NCBI GenBank assembly: GCA_036365145.1
Contig: JAEOAD010002765.1
Location: 1-64,000 of the forward strand
DNA length: 64,000 nucleotides
Direction of reading: 5' to 3'
Origin: Orientallactaga sibirica
Taxonomy: Eukaryota > Chordata > Mammalia > Rodentia > Dipodidae
Positions within the stretch are counted from its first letter, which is position 1, and every line of letters starts with the position of its first letter. Below, piece by piece: positions 15,001 through 29,700 of this stretch. The notes below the pieces were generated by a model, which was not told the origin of the DNA, did no database searches, and was given only the letters and a program-made list of their open reading frames with translations. Made by a program: the position numbers and the translations under genes.

Positions 15001-18000
15001 GTTTGGCAATGTTTCTTTTCTTTTTCTTACCAAACTACATTAGAAACAAAGCGAAACTAGCATATTCTACAACTTGTTAAGTTGTACAAACTAGAGAGTT
15101 TGAACTTGCTGTGATCTACACTCTTTGTAGAAAAGCAGCTCATTCCTAGAGCTGAACAAGCTTATTTCACAGCACAGTAGAGTGTTTGGCAATGAAGAGG
15201 TTTCTTTTCTTACCAAACTACATTAGAAACAAAGCGAAACTAGCATATTCTACAACTTGTTAAGTTGTACAAACTAGAGAGTTTGAACTTGCTGTGATCT
15301 ACACTCTTTGTAGAAAAGCAGCTCATTCCTAGAGCTGAACAAACTTATTTCGCACAGTAGAGTGTTTAGCAATGAAGTGTTTCTTTTCTTACCAAAGATT
15401 CTTTTCTTTTCTTACCAAACTACAACAGAAAGAAACAAAGAAACTAGCATATTCTACAACTTGTTAAGTTGTACAAACTAGGAGAGTTTGAACTTGCTGT
15501 GATCTACACTCTTTGTAGAAAAGCAGCTCATTCCTAGAGCTGAACAAGCTTATTTCACACAGTAGAGTGTTTGGCAAATGAAGAGGTTTCTTTTCTTACC
15601 AAACTACATTAGAAACAAAGCGAAACTAGCATATTCTACAACTTGTTAAGTTGTACAAACTAGGAGAGTTTGAACTTGCTGTGATCTACACTCTTTGTAG
15701 AAAAGCAGCTCATTCCAGCTGAACAAGCTTATTTCGCACAGTAGAGTGCTGCAACAAGTTTCTTTTTCGCACAGTAGAGTTTTGGCAACTAAGAGAGTTT
15801 CTTTTCTTAACAAACTACAACTAAAAAAGCGAAACTAACTTGTTAAGTTGTACAAACAAACTAGAGAGTTTGAACTTGCTGTGATCTACACTCTTTGTAG
15901 AAAAGCAGCTCATTCTAGAGAGAACAAGCTTATTTATTTATTTCAGTAGAGTTTGGCAAGTTTGTTTGGCAAAGAAAGGTTTCATACCAAACCAAACTAC
16001 ATTAGAAACAAAAAAGAAACTAGCATATTCTACAACTTGTTAAGTTGTACAAAAGAGAGTTTGAACTTGCTGTGATCTACACTCTTTGTAGAAAAGCAGC
16101 TCATTCCTAGAGCTGAACAAGCTTATTTCGCACAGTAGAGTGTTTGGCAATGAAGAGGTTTTTTTTCAAACAAATTACAAAGAAACGAAACTAAACTATA
16201 TTCTACAACTTGTTAAGTTGTACAAACTAGAGAGTTTGAACTTGCTGTGATCTACACTCTTTGTAGAAAAGCAGCTCATTCCTAGAGCTGAACAAGCTTA
16301 TTTCGCACAGTAGAGTGTTTGGCAATGAAGAGGTTTCTTTTCTTACCAAACTACATTAGAAACAAAAACTAGAAACTAGCATATTCTACAACTTGTTAAG
16401 TTGTACAAACTAGGAGAGTTTGAACTTGCTGTGATCTACACTCTTTGTAGAAAAGCAGCTCATTCCTAGAGCTAGAGTGTTTGGCAATGAAGAGGTTTCT
16501 TTTTACCAAACAAACATTAGAAACAAAGAAAGCAGCATTTACAACAAAAAGTTTACAAAACTAGAGAGTTTTTCAAACCAAACTACATTAAAAAGAAAAA
16601 AAACTAGCATATTCTACAACTTGTTAACTCTTTGTTTGTACAAACTAGAGAGTTTGAACTTGCTGTGATCTACACTTTTTTAGAAAAGCAGCTCATTCCT
16701 AGAGCTGAAAACTTATTTAGCACAGTAGAGTGTTTGGCAATGAAAGGTTTTTTTTCTTACCAAACTACATTAGAAACGAAACGAAACTAGCATATTCTAC
16801 AACTTGTTAAGTTGTACAAACTAGGAGAGTTTGAACTTGCTGTGATCTACACTCTTTGTAGAAAAGCAGCTCATTCCTAGAGCTGAACAAGCTTATTTCG
16901 CACAGTAGAGTGTTTGGCAATGAAGAGGTTTCTTTTCTTACCAAACTACATTAGAAACAAAGCGAAACTAGCATATTCTACAACTTGTTAAGTTGTACAA
17001 ACTAGGAGAGTTTGAACTTGCTGTGATCTACACTCTTTGTAGAAAAGCAGCTCATTCTGAGACTGAACATATTATTTTTCGCACAGTAGAGTGTTTGGCA
17101 ATGAAGAGGTTTCTTTTCTTACCAAACTACATTTTTGAAACAAGCATATTCTACAACTTGTTAAGTTGTACAAACTAGGAGAGTTTGAACTTGCTGTGAT
17201 CTACACTCTTTGTAGAAAAGCAGCTCATTCCTAGAGAACATTTTATTTGCACAGTAGAGTGTTTGGCAATGAAGTTTTTTTTTTCCAAACAAACATTAGA
17301 AAAAAAAAAGAAACTAACTTATTAAGTTACAACTTGTAAGTTGTACAAACTAGAGACTTTTTGAACTTGCTGTGATCTACACTCTTTGTAGAAAAGCAGC
17401 TCATTCCTAGAGCTGAACAAGCTTATTTCGCACAGTAGAGTGTTTGGCAATGAAGAGGTTTCTTTTCTTACCAAACTACATTAGAAACAAAGCGAAACTA
17501 GCATATTCTACAACTTGTTAAGTTGTACAAACTAGGAGAGTTTGAACTTGCTGTATCTACAGCTCATTCTTTGTAGAAAAGCAGCTCATTCCTAGAGCTG
17601 AACAAGCTTATTTTCGCACAGTAGAGTGTTTGGCAATGAAGAGGTTTCTTTTCTTACCAAACTACATTAGAAACAAAGCAGAAACTAGCATATTCTACAA
17701 CTTGTTAAGTTGTACAAACTAGGAGAGTTTGAACTTGCTGTGATCTACACTCTTTGTAGAAAAGCAGCTCATTCCTAGAGCTGAACAAGCTTATTTCGCA
17801 CAGTAGAGTGTTTGGCAATGAAGAGGTTTCTTTTCTTACCAAACTACATTAGAAACAAAACGAAACTAGCATATTCTACAACTTGTTAAGTTGTACAAAC
17901 TAGGAGAGTTTGAACTTTGCTTTGTGATCATTACACTCTTTGTAGAAAGCAGCTCATTCCTAGAGCTGAACAAGCTTATTTCGCACAGTAGAGTGTTTGG

Positions 18001-21000
18001 CAATGAAGAGGTTTCTTTTCTTACCAAACTACATTAGAAACAAAACGAAACTAGCATATTCTACAACTTGTTAAGTTGTACAAACTAGGAGAGTTTGAAC
18101 TTGCTGTGATCTACACTCTTTGTAGAAAAGCAGCTCATTCCTAGAGCTGAACAGCTTATTTCAGCACAGAGTGTTTGGCAATGAAGAGGTTTCTTTTCTT
18201 ACCAAACTACATTGAAACTGATTCTACACTCAAAATCTAGAAAAGCAGCTCATTCCTAGAGCTGAACAACTTATTTTGCACAGTAGAGTGTTTGGCAAAT
18301 GAAGAGGTTTCTTTTCTTACCAAACTACATTAGAAACAAAGTAGAAACTAGCATATTCTACAACTTGTTAAGTTGTACAAACTAGAGAGAGTTTGAACTT
18401 GCTGTGATCTACACTCTTTGTAGAAAAGCAGCTCATTTTAGAGCTGAACAACTTATTTCGCACAGTAGAGTGTTTGGCAATGAAGAGGTTTCTTTTCTTA
18501 CCAAATTACATTAAAAAGAAACGAAACTAGCATATTCTACAACTTGTTAAGTTGTACAAACTAGGAGAGTTTGAACTTGCTGTGATCTACACTCTTTGTA
18601 GAAAAGCAGCTCATTCCTAGAGCTGAACAAGCTTATTTCGCACAGTAGAGTGTTTGGCAATGAAGAGGTTTCTTTTCTTACCAAACTACATTAGAAACAA
18701 AGCGAAACTAGCATATTCTACAACTTGTTAAGTTGTACAAACTAGAGAGTTTGAAACTTGCTGTGATCTACACTTTTGAAAAAGCTCAGCTCATTCCTAG
18801 AGCTGAACAAGTTTATTTCGCACAGCACAGTAGAGTGTTTGGCAATGAAGAGGTTTCTTTTCTTACCAAACTACATTAGAAACAAAGCGAAACTAGCATA
18901 TTCTACAACTTGTTAAGTTGTACAAACTAGAGAGTTTGAACTTGCTGTGATCTACACTCTTTGTAGAAAAGCAGCTCATTCCTAGAGCTGAACAAGCTTA
19001 TTTCGCACAGTAGAGTGTTTGGCAATGGCAAAAGGTTTCTTTTCTTACCAAACTACATTAGAAAAACAAAGCGAAACTAGCATATTCTACAACTTGTTAA
19101 GTTGTACAAACTAGGAGAGTTTGAACTTGCTGTGATCTACACTCTTTGTAGAAAAGCAGCTCATTCCTAGAGCTGAACAAGCTTATTTCGCACAGTAGAG
19201 TGTTTGGCAATGAAGAAAGTTTTCTTTTTCTTACCAAACTACATTACAAAACAAAACGAAACTTGCATATTTAGAAACTTGTTAAGTTGTACAAACTAGA
19301 GAGTTTGAACTTGCTGTGATCTACACTCTTTGCTAGAAAAGCAGCTCATTCCTGTTTTTGTTTTGAACAAGCTTAGTACAGTAGAGTTTGGCAATGAATA
19401 AACAATGAAAGGTTTTTTCTTACCAAACTACATTTAGAAACTTTGAAACTAGCATATTCTACAACTTGTTAAGTTGTACAAACTAGAGAGTTTGAACTTG
19501 CTGTGATCTACACTCTTTTAGAAAAGCAGCTCATTCCTAGAGCTGAACAAGCTTATTTGGCACAGTAGAGTGTTTGGCAATGAAGAGGTTTCTTTTCTTA
19601 CCAAACTACATTAGAAACAAAGCGAAACTAGCATATTCTACAACTTGTTAAGTTGTACAAACTAGGAGAGTTTGAACTTGCTGTGATCTACACTCTTTGT
19701 AGAAAAGCATTCCAGCTCATCATTCCTAGAGCTGAACAAGCTTTATTTCGCACAGTAGAGTGTTTGGCAATGAAGAGGTTTCTTTTCTTACCAAACTACA
19801 TTAAACAAAACAAAAGAAACTAGCATATTCTAACTTGTTGTGTTGTTGTACAAACTAGAGAGTTTGAACTTGCTGTGATCTACACTCTTAGAAAAGAAAA
19901 GCAGCTCATTCCTAGAGCTGAACAATTTTATTTCAGCACAGTAGAGTGTTTGGCAATGAAGAGGTTTTTTTTTACATTTACCAAACTACATTAGAAACAA
20001 AGCGAAACTAGCATATTCTACAACTTGTTAAGTTGTACAAACTAGAGAGTTTGAACTTGCTGTGATCTACACTCTTTGTAGAAAAGCAGCTCATTCCTAG
20101 AGCTGAACAAGCTTATTTCACAGTAGATTGTTTGGCACAGTAGAGTGTTTGGCAATGAAGAGGTTTCTTTTCTTACCAAACTACATTAGAAGAAAAAGCG
20201 AAACTAGCATATTCTACAACTTGTTAAGTTGTACAAACTAGAGAGTTTGAACTTGCTGTGATCTATCTACACTTTGTAGAAAAGCAAAGCTCATTCCTAG
20301 AGCTGAACAAGCTTTATTTTCCTAGAGTGTTTGGCAATGAAGAGGTTTCTTTTTTTTACCAAACTACATTAGAAACAAAGTGTTTCTACAACTTGTTGAA
20401 GAGTTTTTTTTTTCTTACCAAACTACATTTAGAAACAAAGCAGAAACTAGCATATTCTACAACTTGTTAAGTTGTACAAACTAGAGAGTTTGAACTTGCT
20501 GTGATCTACACTCTTTGTAGAAAAGCAGCTCAGAAAAGCAGCTCATTCCTGAAGAGCTGAACAAGCTTATTGAAGCACAGTAGAGTGTTTGGCAATGAAG
20601 AGGTTTCTTTTCTTACCAAACTACATTAGAAACAAAACGAAACTAGCATATTCTACAACTTGTTGTTGTACAAACTAGAGAGTTTGAACTTGCTGTGATC
20701 TACACTCTTTGTAGAAAAGCAGCTCATTCCTAGAGCTGAACAAGCTTATTTCGCACAGTAGAGTGTTTGGCAATGAAGAGGTTTCTTTTCTTACCAAACT
20801 ACATTAGAAACAAAGCGAAACTAGCATAGCATACATTCTACAACTTGTTAAGTTGTACAAACTAGGAGAGTTTGAACTTGCTGTGATCTACACACTTTGT
20901 AGAAAAGCAAGTTGTACAAACTAGAGAGAGTTTGAACTTGCTACCAAATCTACACTTTTTAGAAAGAAAAGCAGCTCATTCCTAGAGCAGAAAACAAACA

Positions 21001-24000
21001 TTTATTTTGCACAGTAGAGTGTTTGGCAATGAAGAGGTTTTTTTTTCTTACCAAACTACATTTAGAACAAAAGAAACTAGAAACTAGCATATTCTACAAC
21101 TTGTTAAGTTGTACAAACTAGAGAGTTTGAACTTGCTGTGATCTACACTCTTTGTAGAAAAGCAGCTCATTCCTAGAGCTGAACAAGTTTATTTCGCACA
21201 GTAGAGTGTTTGGCAATGAAGAGGTTTCTTTTCTTACCAAACTACATTAGAGTTTTGTTGAAACTAGCATATTCTACAACTTGTTAAGTTGTACAAACTA
21301 GAGAGTTTGAACTTGCTGTGATCTACACTCTTTGTAGAAAAGCAGCTCATTCCTAGAGCTGAACAAGCTTATTTCGCACAGTAGAGTGTTTGGCAATGAA
21401 GGGTTTTTTTTCTTACCAAACTACATTAGAAACAAACTAGCATATTCTACAACTTGTTAAGTTGTACAAACTAGGAGAGTTTGAACTTGCTGTGATCTAC
21501 ACTCTTTGTAGAAAACAAGCTCATTTGCTGAACAGCTTATTTTGTACAAACTAGAAGAGAGTTTGAACTTGCTGTGATCTACACTTTTTGTAGAAAAGCA
21601 GCTTTCCTAAAAAAAGCTGATTTTTTAAAACACAGTAGAGTGTTTGGCAATGAAGAGGTTTCTTTTCTTACCAAACTACATTAGAAACAAAACGAAACTA
21701 GCATATTCTACAACTTGTTTGTTGTACAAACTAGAGAGTTTGAACTTGCTGTGATCTACACTCTTTGTAGAAAAGCAGCTCATTCCTAGAGCTGAACAAG
21801 CTTATTTCGCACAGTAGAGTGTTTGGCAAATGAAGAGGTTTCTTTTCTTACCAAACTACATTAGAAACAAAAACGAAACTAGCATATTCTACAACTTGTT
21901 AAGTTGTACAAACTAGGAGAGTTTGAACTTGCTGTGATCTACACTCTTTGTAGAAAAGCAGCTCATTCCTAGAGCTGAACAAGCTTGAACAAGCTTTTGG
22001 CACAGCACAGTAGAGTGCAATGATGAAAAGAAGAGGTTTCTTTTTTCTTACAAACTACATTAGAAAGTTTGAAAACTAGCATATTCTACAACTTGTTAAG
22101 TTGTACAAACTAGAGAGTTTGAACTTGCTGTGATCTACACTTTTTGTAGAAAAGCAGCTCATTCCTAGAGCTGAACAAGCTTATTTCGCACAGTAGAGTG
22201 TTTGGCAATGAAGAGGTTTCTTTTTTCTTACCAAACTATTAGAAACAAACAAAGAAACTAGCATATTCTACAACTTGTTAAGTTGTACAAACTAGGAGAG
22301 TTTGAACTTGCTGTGATCTACACTCTTTGTAGAAAAGCAGCTCATTCCTAGAGCTGAACAAGCTTATTTCGCACAGTAGAGTGTTTGGCAATGAAGAGGT
22401 TTTTTTTTTACCAAACTACATTAAAAAAACAAAAACTAGCATATTCTACAACTTAAACTTGTACAAACTTGTAGAGTTTGAGGAGAGTTTGAACTTGCTG
22501 TGATCTGATCTACACTCTTTGTAGAAAAGCAGCTCATTCCTAGAGCTGAACAAGCTTTATTTCAGCACAGTAGAGTGTTTGGCAATGAAGAGGTTTCTTT
22601 TCTTACCAAACTACATTAGAAACAAAGCGAAACTAGCATATTCTACAACTTGTTAAGTTGTACAAACTAGGAGAGTTTGAACTTGCTGTGATCTAACTCT
22701 TTGTAGAAAAGCAGCTATTCTACAACTTGTTAAGTTTACAAACTAGAGAGTTTGAACTTGCTGTGATCTACACTCTTTGTAGAAAAGCAGCTCATTCCTA
22801 GAGCTGAACAAGCTTATTTCGCACAGTAAGTGTTTGGCAATGAAGAGGTTTTTTTTTCTTACAAACTACATTAGAAACAAAAAGAAACTAGCATATTCTA
22901 CAACTTGTTGTTGTACAAACTAGAGAGTTTGAACTTGCTGTGATCTACACTCTTTGTAGAAAAGCAGCTCATTCCTAGAGCTGAACAAGTTTTATTTCAG
23001 CACAGCAGTTTGTTTGAAGAGGTTTCTTTTCTTACCAAACTACATTAGAAACAAAGCGAAACTAGCATATTCTACAACTTGTTAAGTTGTACAAACTAGG
23101 AGAGTTTGAGTTGTACAAACTAGAGAGTTTGAACTTGCTGTGATCTACACTTTGTAGAAAAGCAGCTCATTCCTAGAGCTGAACAAGCTTATTTCGCACA
23201 GTAGAGTGTTTGGCAATGAAGAGGTTTCTTTTCTTACCAAACTACATTAGAAACAAAGAAACAATTCTACAACTTGTTAAGTTGTACAAACTAGGAGAGT
23301 TTGATATTCTACAACTTTGAAAAAAAGTTGTACAAACTAGCACAGAGAGTTTGAATTTGCTGTGATCTACACTCTTTGTAGAAAAGCAGCTCATTCCTAG
23401 AGCTGAAAAGCTTATTTCTGAACACAGTAGAGTGTTTGGCAATGAAGAAACAAACTACATTAGAAACAAATTGAAACTAGCATATTCTACAACTTGTTAA
23501 GTTGTACAAACTAGGAGAGTTTGAACTTGCTGTGATCTACACTCTTTGTAGAAAAGCAGCTCATTCCTAGAGCTGAACAAGCTTATTTCGCACAGTAGAG
23601 TGTTTGGCAATGAAGAGGTTTCTTTTCTTACCAAACTACATTAGAAACAAAGCGAAACTAGCATATTCTACAACTTGTTGTTGTACAAACTAGAGAGTTT
23701 GAACTTGCTGTGATCTACACTTTGTAAAAAAGCAGAGAGCTTTGCTTAACTTAGAGTGTTTGGCAATGAAGGTTTTTCTACCAAACTCTTTGTAGAAAAG
23801 CAGCTCATTCAAACTAGAGAGTTTGAACAAGTTTAACATTGAAACAAAGCACAGTAGAGTGTTTGGCAAATGAAGAGGTTTCTTTTCAAACCAAACTACA
23901 ACTTTGAAACTAGCATATTCTACAACTTGTTAAGTTGTACAAACTAGGAGAGTTTGAACTTGCTGTGATCTACACTCTTTGTAGAAAAGCAGCTCATTCC

Positions 24001-26760
24001 TAGAGCTGAACAAGTTTTATTTCACACAGTAGAGTGTTTGGCAATGAAGAGGTTTTTTTTTCTTACCAAACTACATTAGAAACAAAGCGAAACTAGCATA
24101 TTCTACAACTTGTTAAGTTGTACAAACTAGGAGAGTTTGAACTTGCTGTGATCTACACTCTTTGTAGAAAAGCAGCTCATTCCTAGAGCTGAACAAGCTT
24201 ATTTCGCACAGTAGAGTGTTTGGCAATGAAGAGGTTTTTTTTTCTTACCAAACTACATTAGAAACAAAACGAAACTAGCATATTCTACAACTTGTTAAGT
24301 TGTACAAACTAGGAGAGTTTGAACTTGCTGTGATCTACACTCTTTGTAGAAAAGCAGCTCATTCCTAGAGCTGAACAAGCTTATTTCGCACAGTAGAGTG
24401 TTTGGCAATGAAGAGGTTTCTTTTCTTACCAAACTACATTAGAAAAAAAAAACTAGAAACTAGCATATTCTACAACTTGTTAAGTTGTACAAACTAGAGA
24501 GTTTGAACTTGCTGTGATCTACACTCTTTGTAGAAAAGCAGCTCATTCCTAGAGCTGAACAAGCTTATTTTCGCACATTTCAGCACAGTAGAGTGTTTGG
24601 CAATGAAGAGGTTTCTTTTCTTACCAAACTACATTAGAAACAAAGCGAAACTAGCATATTCTACAACTTGTTAAGTTGTACAAACTAGGAGAGTTTGAAC
24701 TTGCTGTGATCTACACTCTTTTAGAAAAGCAGCTCATTCCTAGAGCTGAACAAGCTTATTTCGCACAGTAGAGTGTTTGGCAATGAAGAGGTTTCTTTTC
24801 TTACCAAACTACATTAGAAACAAAGCGAAACTAGCATATTCTACAACTTTAAGTTGTACAAACTAGGAGAGTTTGAACTTGCTGTGATCTACACTCTTTG
24901 TAGAAAAGCAGCTCATTCCTAGAGCTGAACAAGCTTATTTCGCACAGTAGAGTGTTTGGCAATGAAGAGGTTTCTTTTCTTACCAAACTACATTAAAAAA
25001 AGAAACTAGCATATTCTACAACTTGTTAAGTTGTACAAACTAGGAGAGTTTGAACTTGCTTGATCTACACTCTTTTGAAAAACTCATTCCTAGAGCTGAA
25101 CAAGTTTGAAGTGTTTGCAATGTGATCTACACTCTTTAGAAACAAAGAAAAAATTCTACAGCTTGTTCAGTTTACAAACAAACTGCTGTGACAGTTTGAA
25201 GCTGTGATCTTTTCTTATTTCGCACAGTAGAGTGTTTGGCAATGAAGAGGTTTCTTTTCTTACCAAACTACATTAGAAACAAAAAGAAACTAGCATATTC
25301 TACAACTTGTTGTACAAAAACAAACAGGAGAGTTTGAACTTGCTGTGATCTACACTCTTTGTAGAAAAGCAGCTCATTCCTAGAGCTGAACAAGCTTATT
25401 TCGCACACAGTAGAGTGTTTGGCAATGAAGAGGTTTTTTTTTCTTACCAAACTACATTACAAAACAAAACTAGAAACTAGCATATTCTACAACTTTGTTA
25501 AGTTGTACAAACTAGGAGAGTTTGAACTTGCTGTGATCTACACTCTTTGTAGAAAAGCAGCTCATTCCTAGCTGAACTGAACAAGCTTATTTCGCACAGT
25601 AGAGTGTTTGGCAATGAAGAGGTTTCTTTTCTTACCAAACTACATTACAAAAACAATGAAACTAGAAACTAGCATATTCTACAACTTGTTAAGTTGTACA
25701 AACTAGAGAGTTTGAACTTGCTGTGATCTACACTGTTTTGTTTAGAAAAGCAGCTCATTCCTAGAGCTGAACAAGCTTATTTCGCACAGTAGAGTGTTTG
25801 GCAATGAAGAGGTTTCTTTTCTTACCAAACTACATTAGAAACAAAGCGAAACTAGCATATTCTACAACTTGTTAAGTTGTACAAACAGAGTTTAGGACTT
25901 TGAGTTTACAACTTTGTAGAAAAGCAGCTCATTCCTGATCTGAACACTTATTTCGCACAGTAGAGTGAAAAGCAGTTTCATTCCAAAGAGCTTTTTTTAA
26001 ACAGCACAGTAGAGTGTTTGTACAAATGAAGAGTTTTTTTTACCAAACTACACTCTTTTAGAAAAAACAAACTGAAACTATATATTCTACAACTTGGCAA
26101 AGTTGTACAAACATTAGAGAGTTTGAACTTGCTGTGATCTACACTGATCTACACTTTTGTAGAAAAGCAGCTCATTCCTAGAGCTGAAACAAGCTTATTT
26201 CGCACAGTAGAGTGTTTGGCAATGAAGAGGTTTCTTTTCTTACCAAACTACATTAGAAACAAAGCGAAACTAGCATATTCTACAACTTGTTAAGTTGTAC
26301 AAACTAGGAGAGTTTGAACTTGCTGTGATCTACACTCTTTGTAGAAAAGCAGCTCATTCCTAGAGCTGAACAAGCTTATTTCGCACAGTAGAGTGTTTGG
26401 CAATGAAGGTTTCTTTTCTTACCAAACTACAGAAACAAAGTTTCATTTTTTTTTTACAAACTACAAACTACATTAGAAACAAAAAAACTAGCATATTCTA
26501 CAACTTGCATATTGTTTACAAACTGTTTGTTGATCTACACTCTTTTAAAAGCTCATTAGAGCTGAACAAGCTTATTTCGCACAGAGAGTGTTTGCAAATG
26601 AAGTTTTTTTTCTTACAAACTACATTAGTTTGAAACTCATTTCTACAACTTGTTAAGTTGTACAAACTAGAGAGTTTGAACTTTTCTACACTCTTTGTAG
26701 AAAAGCTCATTTAGAGCTGAACAAATTTAGCACAAGAGTGTTTGGCAAATGAAGGTTTTT
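1..26760 (+). repeat. Class A satellite array, disordered part
   Basis: Head-to-tail tandem satellite, same monomer family as 26761-41007. Recognisable words recur about every 165-185 bp: the HindIII-containing stretch CAAGCTTATTTCGCACAG, TTTCTTTTCTTACCAAAC, and ACTAGCATATTCTACAAC. Many monomers carry internal deletions, duplicated words (for example CACAGCACAG), T-run expansions and short splices of one monomer part onto another, as around 4501-4680, 7981-8030 and 26397-26760. Plain substitutions are comparatively rare. Intact 181-bp copies are interspersed (for example around 590-950). There is no transposon and no convincing gene. 181 is not a multiple of 3, so no frame stays open from monomer to monomer and the short ORFs here are chance. 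The indel-dominated texture could be real or an assembly-consensus artefact. Confidence 0.93.
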
Positions 26761-29700
26761 TTTTACCAAACTACATTAGAAACAAAGAGAAACTAGCATA
26801 TTCTACAACTTGTTAAGTTGTACAAACTGAGTTTTGACTTGCTGTGATCTACACTCTTTGTAGAAAAGCAGCTCATTCCTAGAGCTGAACAAGCTTATTT
26901 CGCACAGTAGAGTGTTTGGCAATGAAGAGGTTTCTTTTCTTACCAAACTACATTAGAAACAAAGCGAAACTAGCATATTCTACAACTTGTTAAGTTGTAC
27001 AAACTAGGAGAGTTTGAACTTGCTGTGATCTACACTCTTTGTAGAAAAGCAGCTCATTCCAGAGCTGAACAAGCTTATTTCGCACAGTAGAGTGTTTGAA
27101 CAAGGTTTTTTTTACCAAACTACACAGTAGAGTGTTTGGCAATGAAGAGGTTTTTCTTTTCTTACCAAACTACATTAGAAACAAAGCGAAACTAGCATAT
27201 TCTACAACTTGTTAAGTTGTACAAACTAGGAGAGTTTGAACTTGCTGTGATCTACACTCTTTGTAGAAAAGCAGCTCATTCCTAGAGCTGAACAAGCTTA
27301 TTTCGCACAGTAGAGTGTTTGGCAATGAAGAGGTTTCTTTTCTTACCAAACTACATTAGAAACAAAGAAAAACATATTCTAAACTTGTTAAGTTGAAACT
27401 AGCATATTCTACAACTTGTTAAGTTGTACAAATTGGAGAGTTTGAACTTGCTGTGATCTACACTCTTTGTAGAAAAGCAGCTCATTCCTAGAGCTGAACA
27501 AGCTTATTTCGCACAGTAGAGTGTTTGGCAATGAAGAGGTTTCTTTTCTTACCAAACTACATTAGAAACAAAGCGAAACTAGCATATTCTACAACTTGTT
27601 AAGTTGTACAAACTAGGAGAGTTTGAATTGCTCTTGTGATCTACACTTTTTGTAGAAAAGCAGCTCTAGAGCTGAACAAGCTTATTTTCGCACAGTAGAG
27701 TGTTTGGCAATGAAGAGGTTTCTTTTCTTACCAAACTACATTAGAAACAAAACTAGAAACTAGCATATTCTACAACTTGTTAAGTTGTACAAACTAGAGA
27801 GTTTGAACTTGCTGTGATCTACACTCTTTGTAGAAAAGCAGCTCATTCCTAGAGCTGAACAAGCTTATTTTGCACAGTAGAGTGTTTGGCAATGAAGAGG
27901 TTTCTTTTCTTACCAAACTACATTAGAAACAAAGCGAAACTAGCATATTCTACAACTTGTTAAGTTGTACAAACTAGAGAGTTTGAACTTGCTGTGATCT
28001 ACACTCTTTGTAGAAAAGCAGCTCATTCCTAGAGCTGAACAAGCTTTTATTTCGCACAGTAGAGTGTTTGGCAAATGAAGAGGTTTCTTTCTTACCAAAC
28101 TACATTAGAAACAAAGCGAAACTAGCATATTCTACAACTTGTTGTTTGTACAAACTAGAGAGTTTGAACTTGCTGTGATCTACACTCTTTGTAGAAAAGC
28201 AGCTCATTCCTAGAGCTGAACAAGCTTATTTCGCACAGTAGAGTGTTTGGCAATGAAGAGGTTTTTTTCTTACCAAACTACATTAGAAACAAAGCAAAAA
28301 AACTAGCATATTCTACAACTTGTTAAGTTTGTACAAACTAGGAGAGTTTGAACTTGCTGTGATCTACACTCTTTGTAGAAAAGCAGCTCATTCCTAGAGC
28401 TGAACAAGCATTTTATTTCAGTTGCACAGTAGAGTGTTTGGCAATGAAGAGGTTTTTTTCTTACCAAACTACATTAGAAACAATTTGAAACTAGCATATT
28501 CTACAACTTGTTAAGTTGTACAAACTAGGAGAGTTTGAACTTGCTGTGATCTACACTCTTTGTAGAAAAGCAGCTCATTCCTAGAGCTGAACAAGCTTAT
28601 TTCGCACAGTAGAGTGTTTGGCAATGAAGAGGTTTCTTTTCTTACCAAACTACATTAGAAACAAAGCGAAACTAGCATATTCTACAACTTGTTGTTGTAC
28701 AAACAAACTAGGAGAGTTTGAACTTGCTGTGATCTACACTCTTTGTAGAAAAGCAGCTCATTCCTAGAGCTGAACAAGCTTATTTCGCACAGTAGAGTGT
28801 TTGGCAATGAAGAGGTTTCTTTTCTTACCAAACTACATTAGAAACAAACGAAACTAATTATTACAAAACTTATATTGTACAAACTAGGAGAGTTTGAACT
28901 TGCTTGTACAAACTAGAGAGTTTGAACTTGTTTGTGATCTACACTCTTTGTAGAAAAGCAGCTCATTGTACAAACTAGAGCTGAACAAGCTTATTTGGCA
29001 CAGTAGAGTGTTTGGCAATGAAGTTTCTTTTCTTACCAAACTACATTAGAAACAAAGCGAAACTAGCATATTCTACAACTTGTTAAGTTGTACAAACTAG
29101 AGAGTTTGAACTTGCTGTGATCTACACTCTTTGTAGAAAAAGCTCAGCTCATTCCTAGAGCTGAACAAGCTTATTTCGCACAGTAGAGTGTTTGGCAATG
29201 AAGAGGTTTCTTTTCTTACCAAATTACATTAGAAACAAAAACTAGCATATTCTACAACTTGTTAAGTTGTACAAACTAGGAGAGTTTGAACTTGCTGTGA
29301 TCTACACTCTTTGTAGAAAAGCAGCTCATTCCTAGAGCTGAACAAGCTTATTTCGCACAGTAGAGTGTTTGGCAATGAAGAGGTTTTTTTTCTTACCAAA
29401 CTACATTAGAAAACAAGAGAAACTAGCATATTCTACAACTTGTTAAGTTGTACAAACTAGGAGAGTTTGAACTTGCTGTGATCTACACTCTTTTAGAAAA
29501 GCAGCTCAAAAGCTGAACAGCTCATTCCTAGAGCTGAACAAGGGTTTATTTCGCAAACAGTAGAGTGTTTGGCAATGAAGAGGTTTCTTTTCTTACCAAA
29601 CTACATTAGAAAAACAAACGAAACTAGCATATTCTACAACTTGTTAAGTTGTACAAACTAGGAGAGTTTGAACTTGCTGTGATCTACACTCTTTGTAGAA

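Noticed and set aside
7147..26710. Short ORFs (60-78 codons) in the left satellite, with recurring peptides such as NELLFYKECRSQ
   Set aside because: They are six-frame readings of the 181-bp monomer. Monomer length is not a multiple of three, openings depend on local indels, and no start context or conserved frame is seen.
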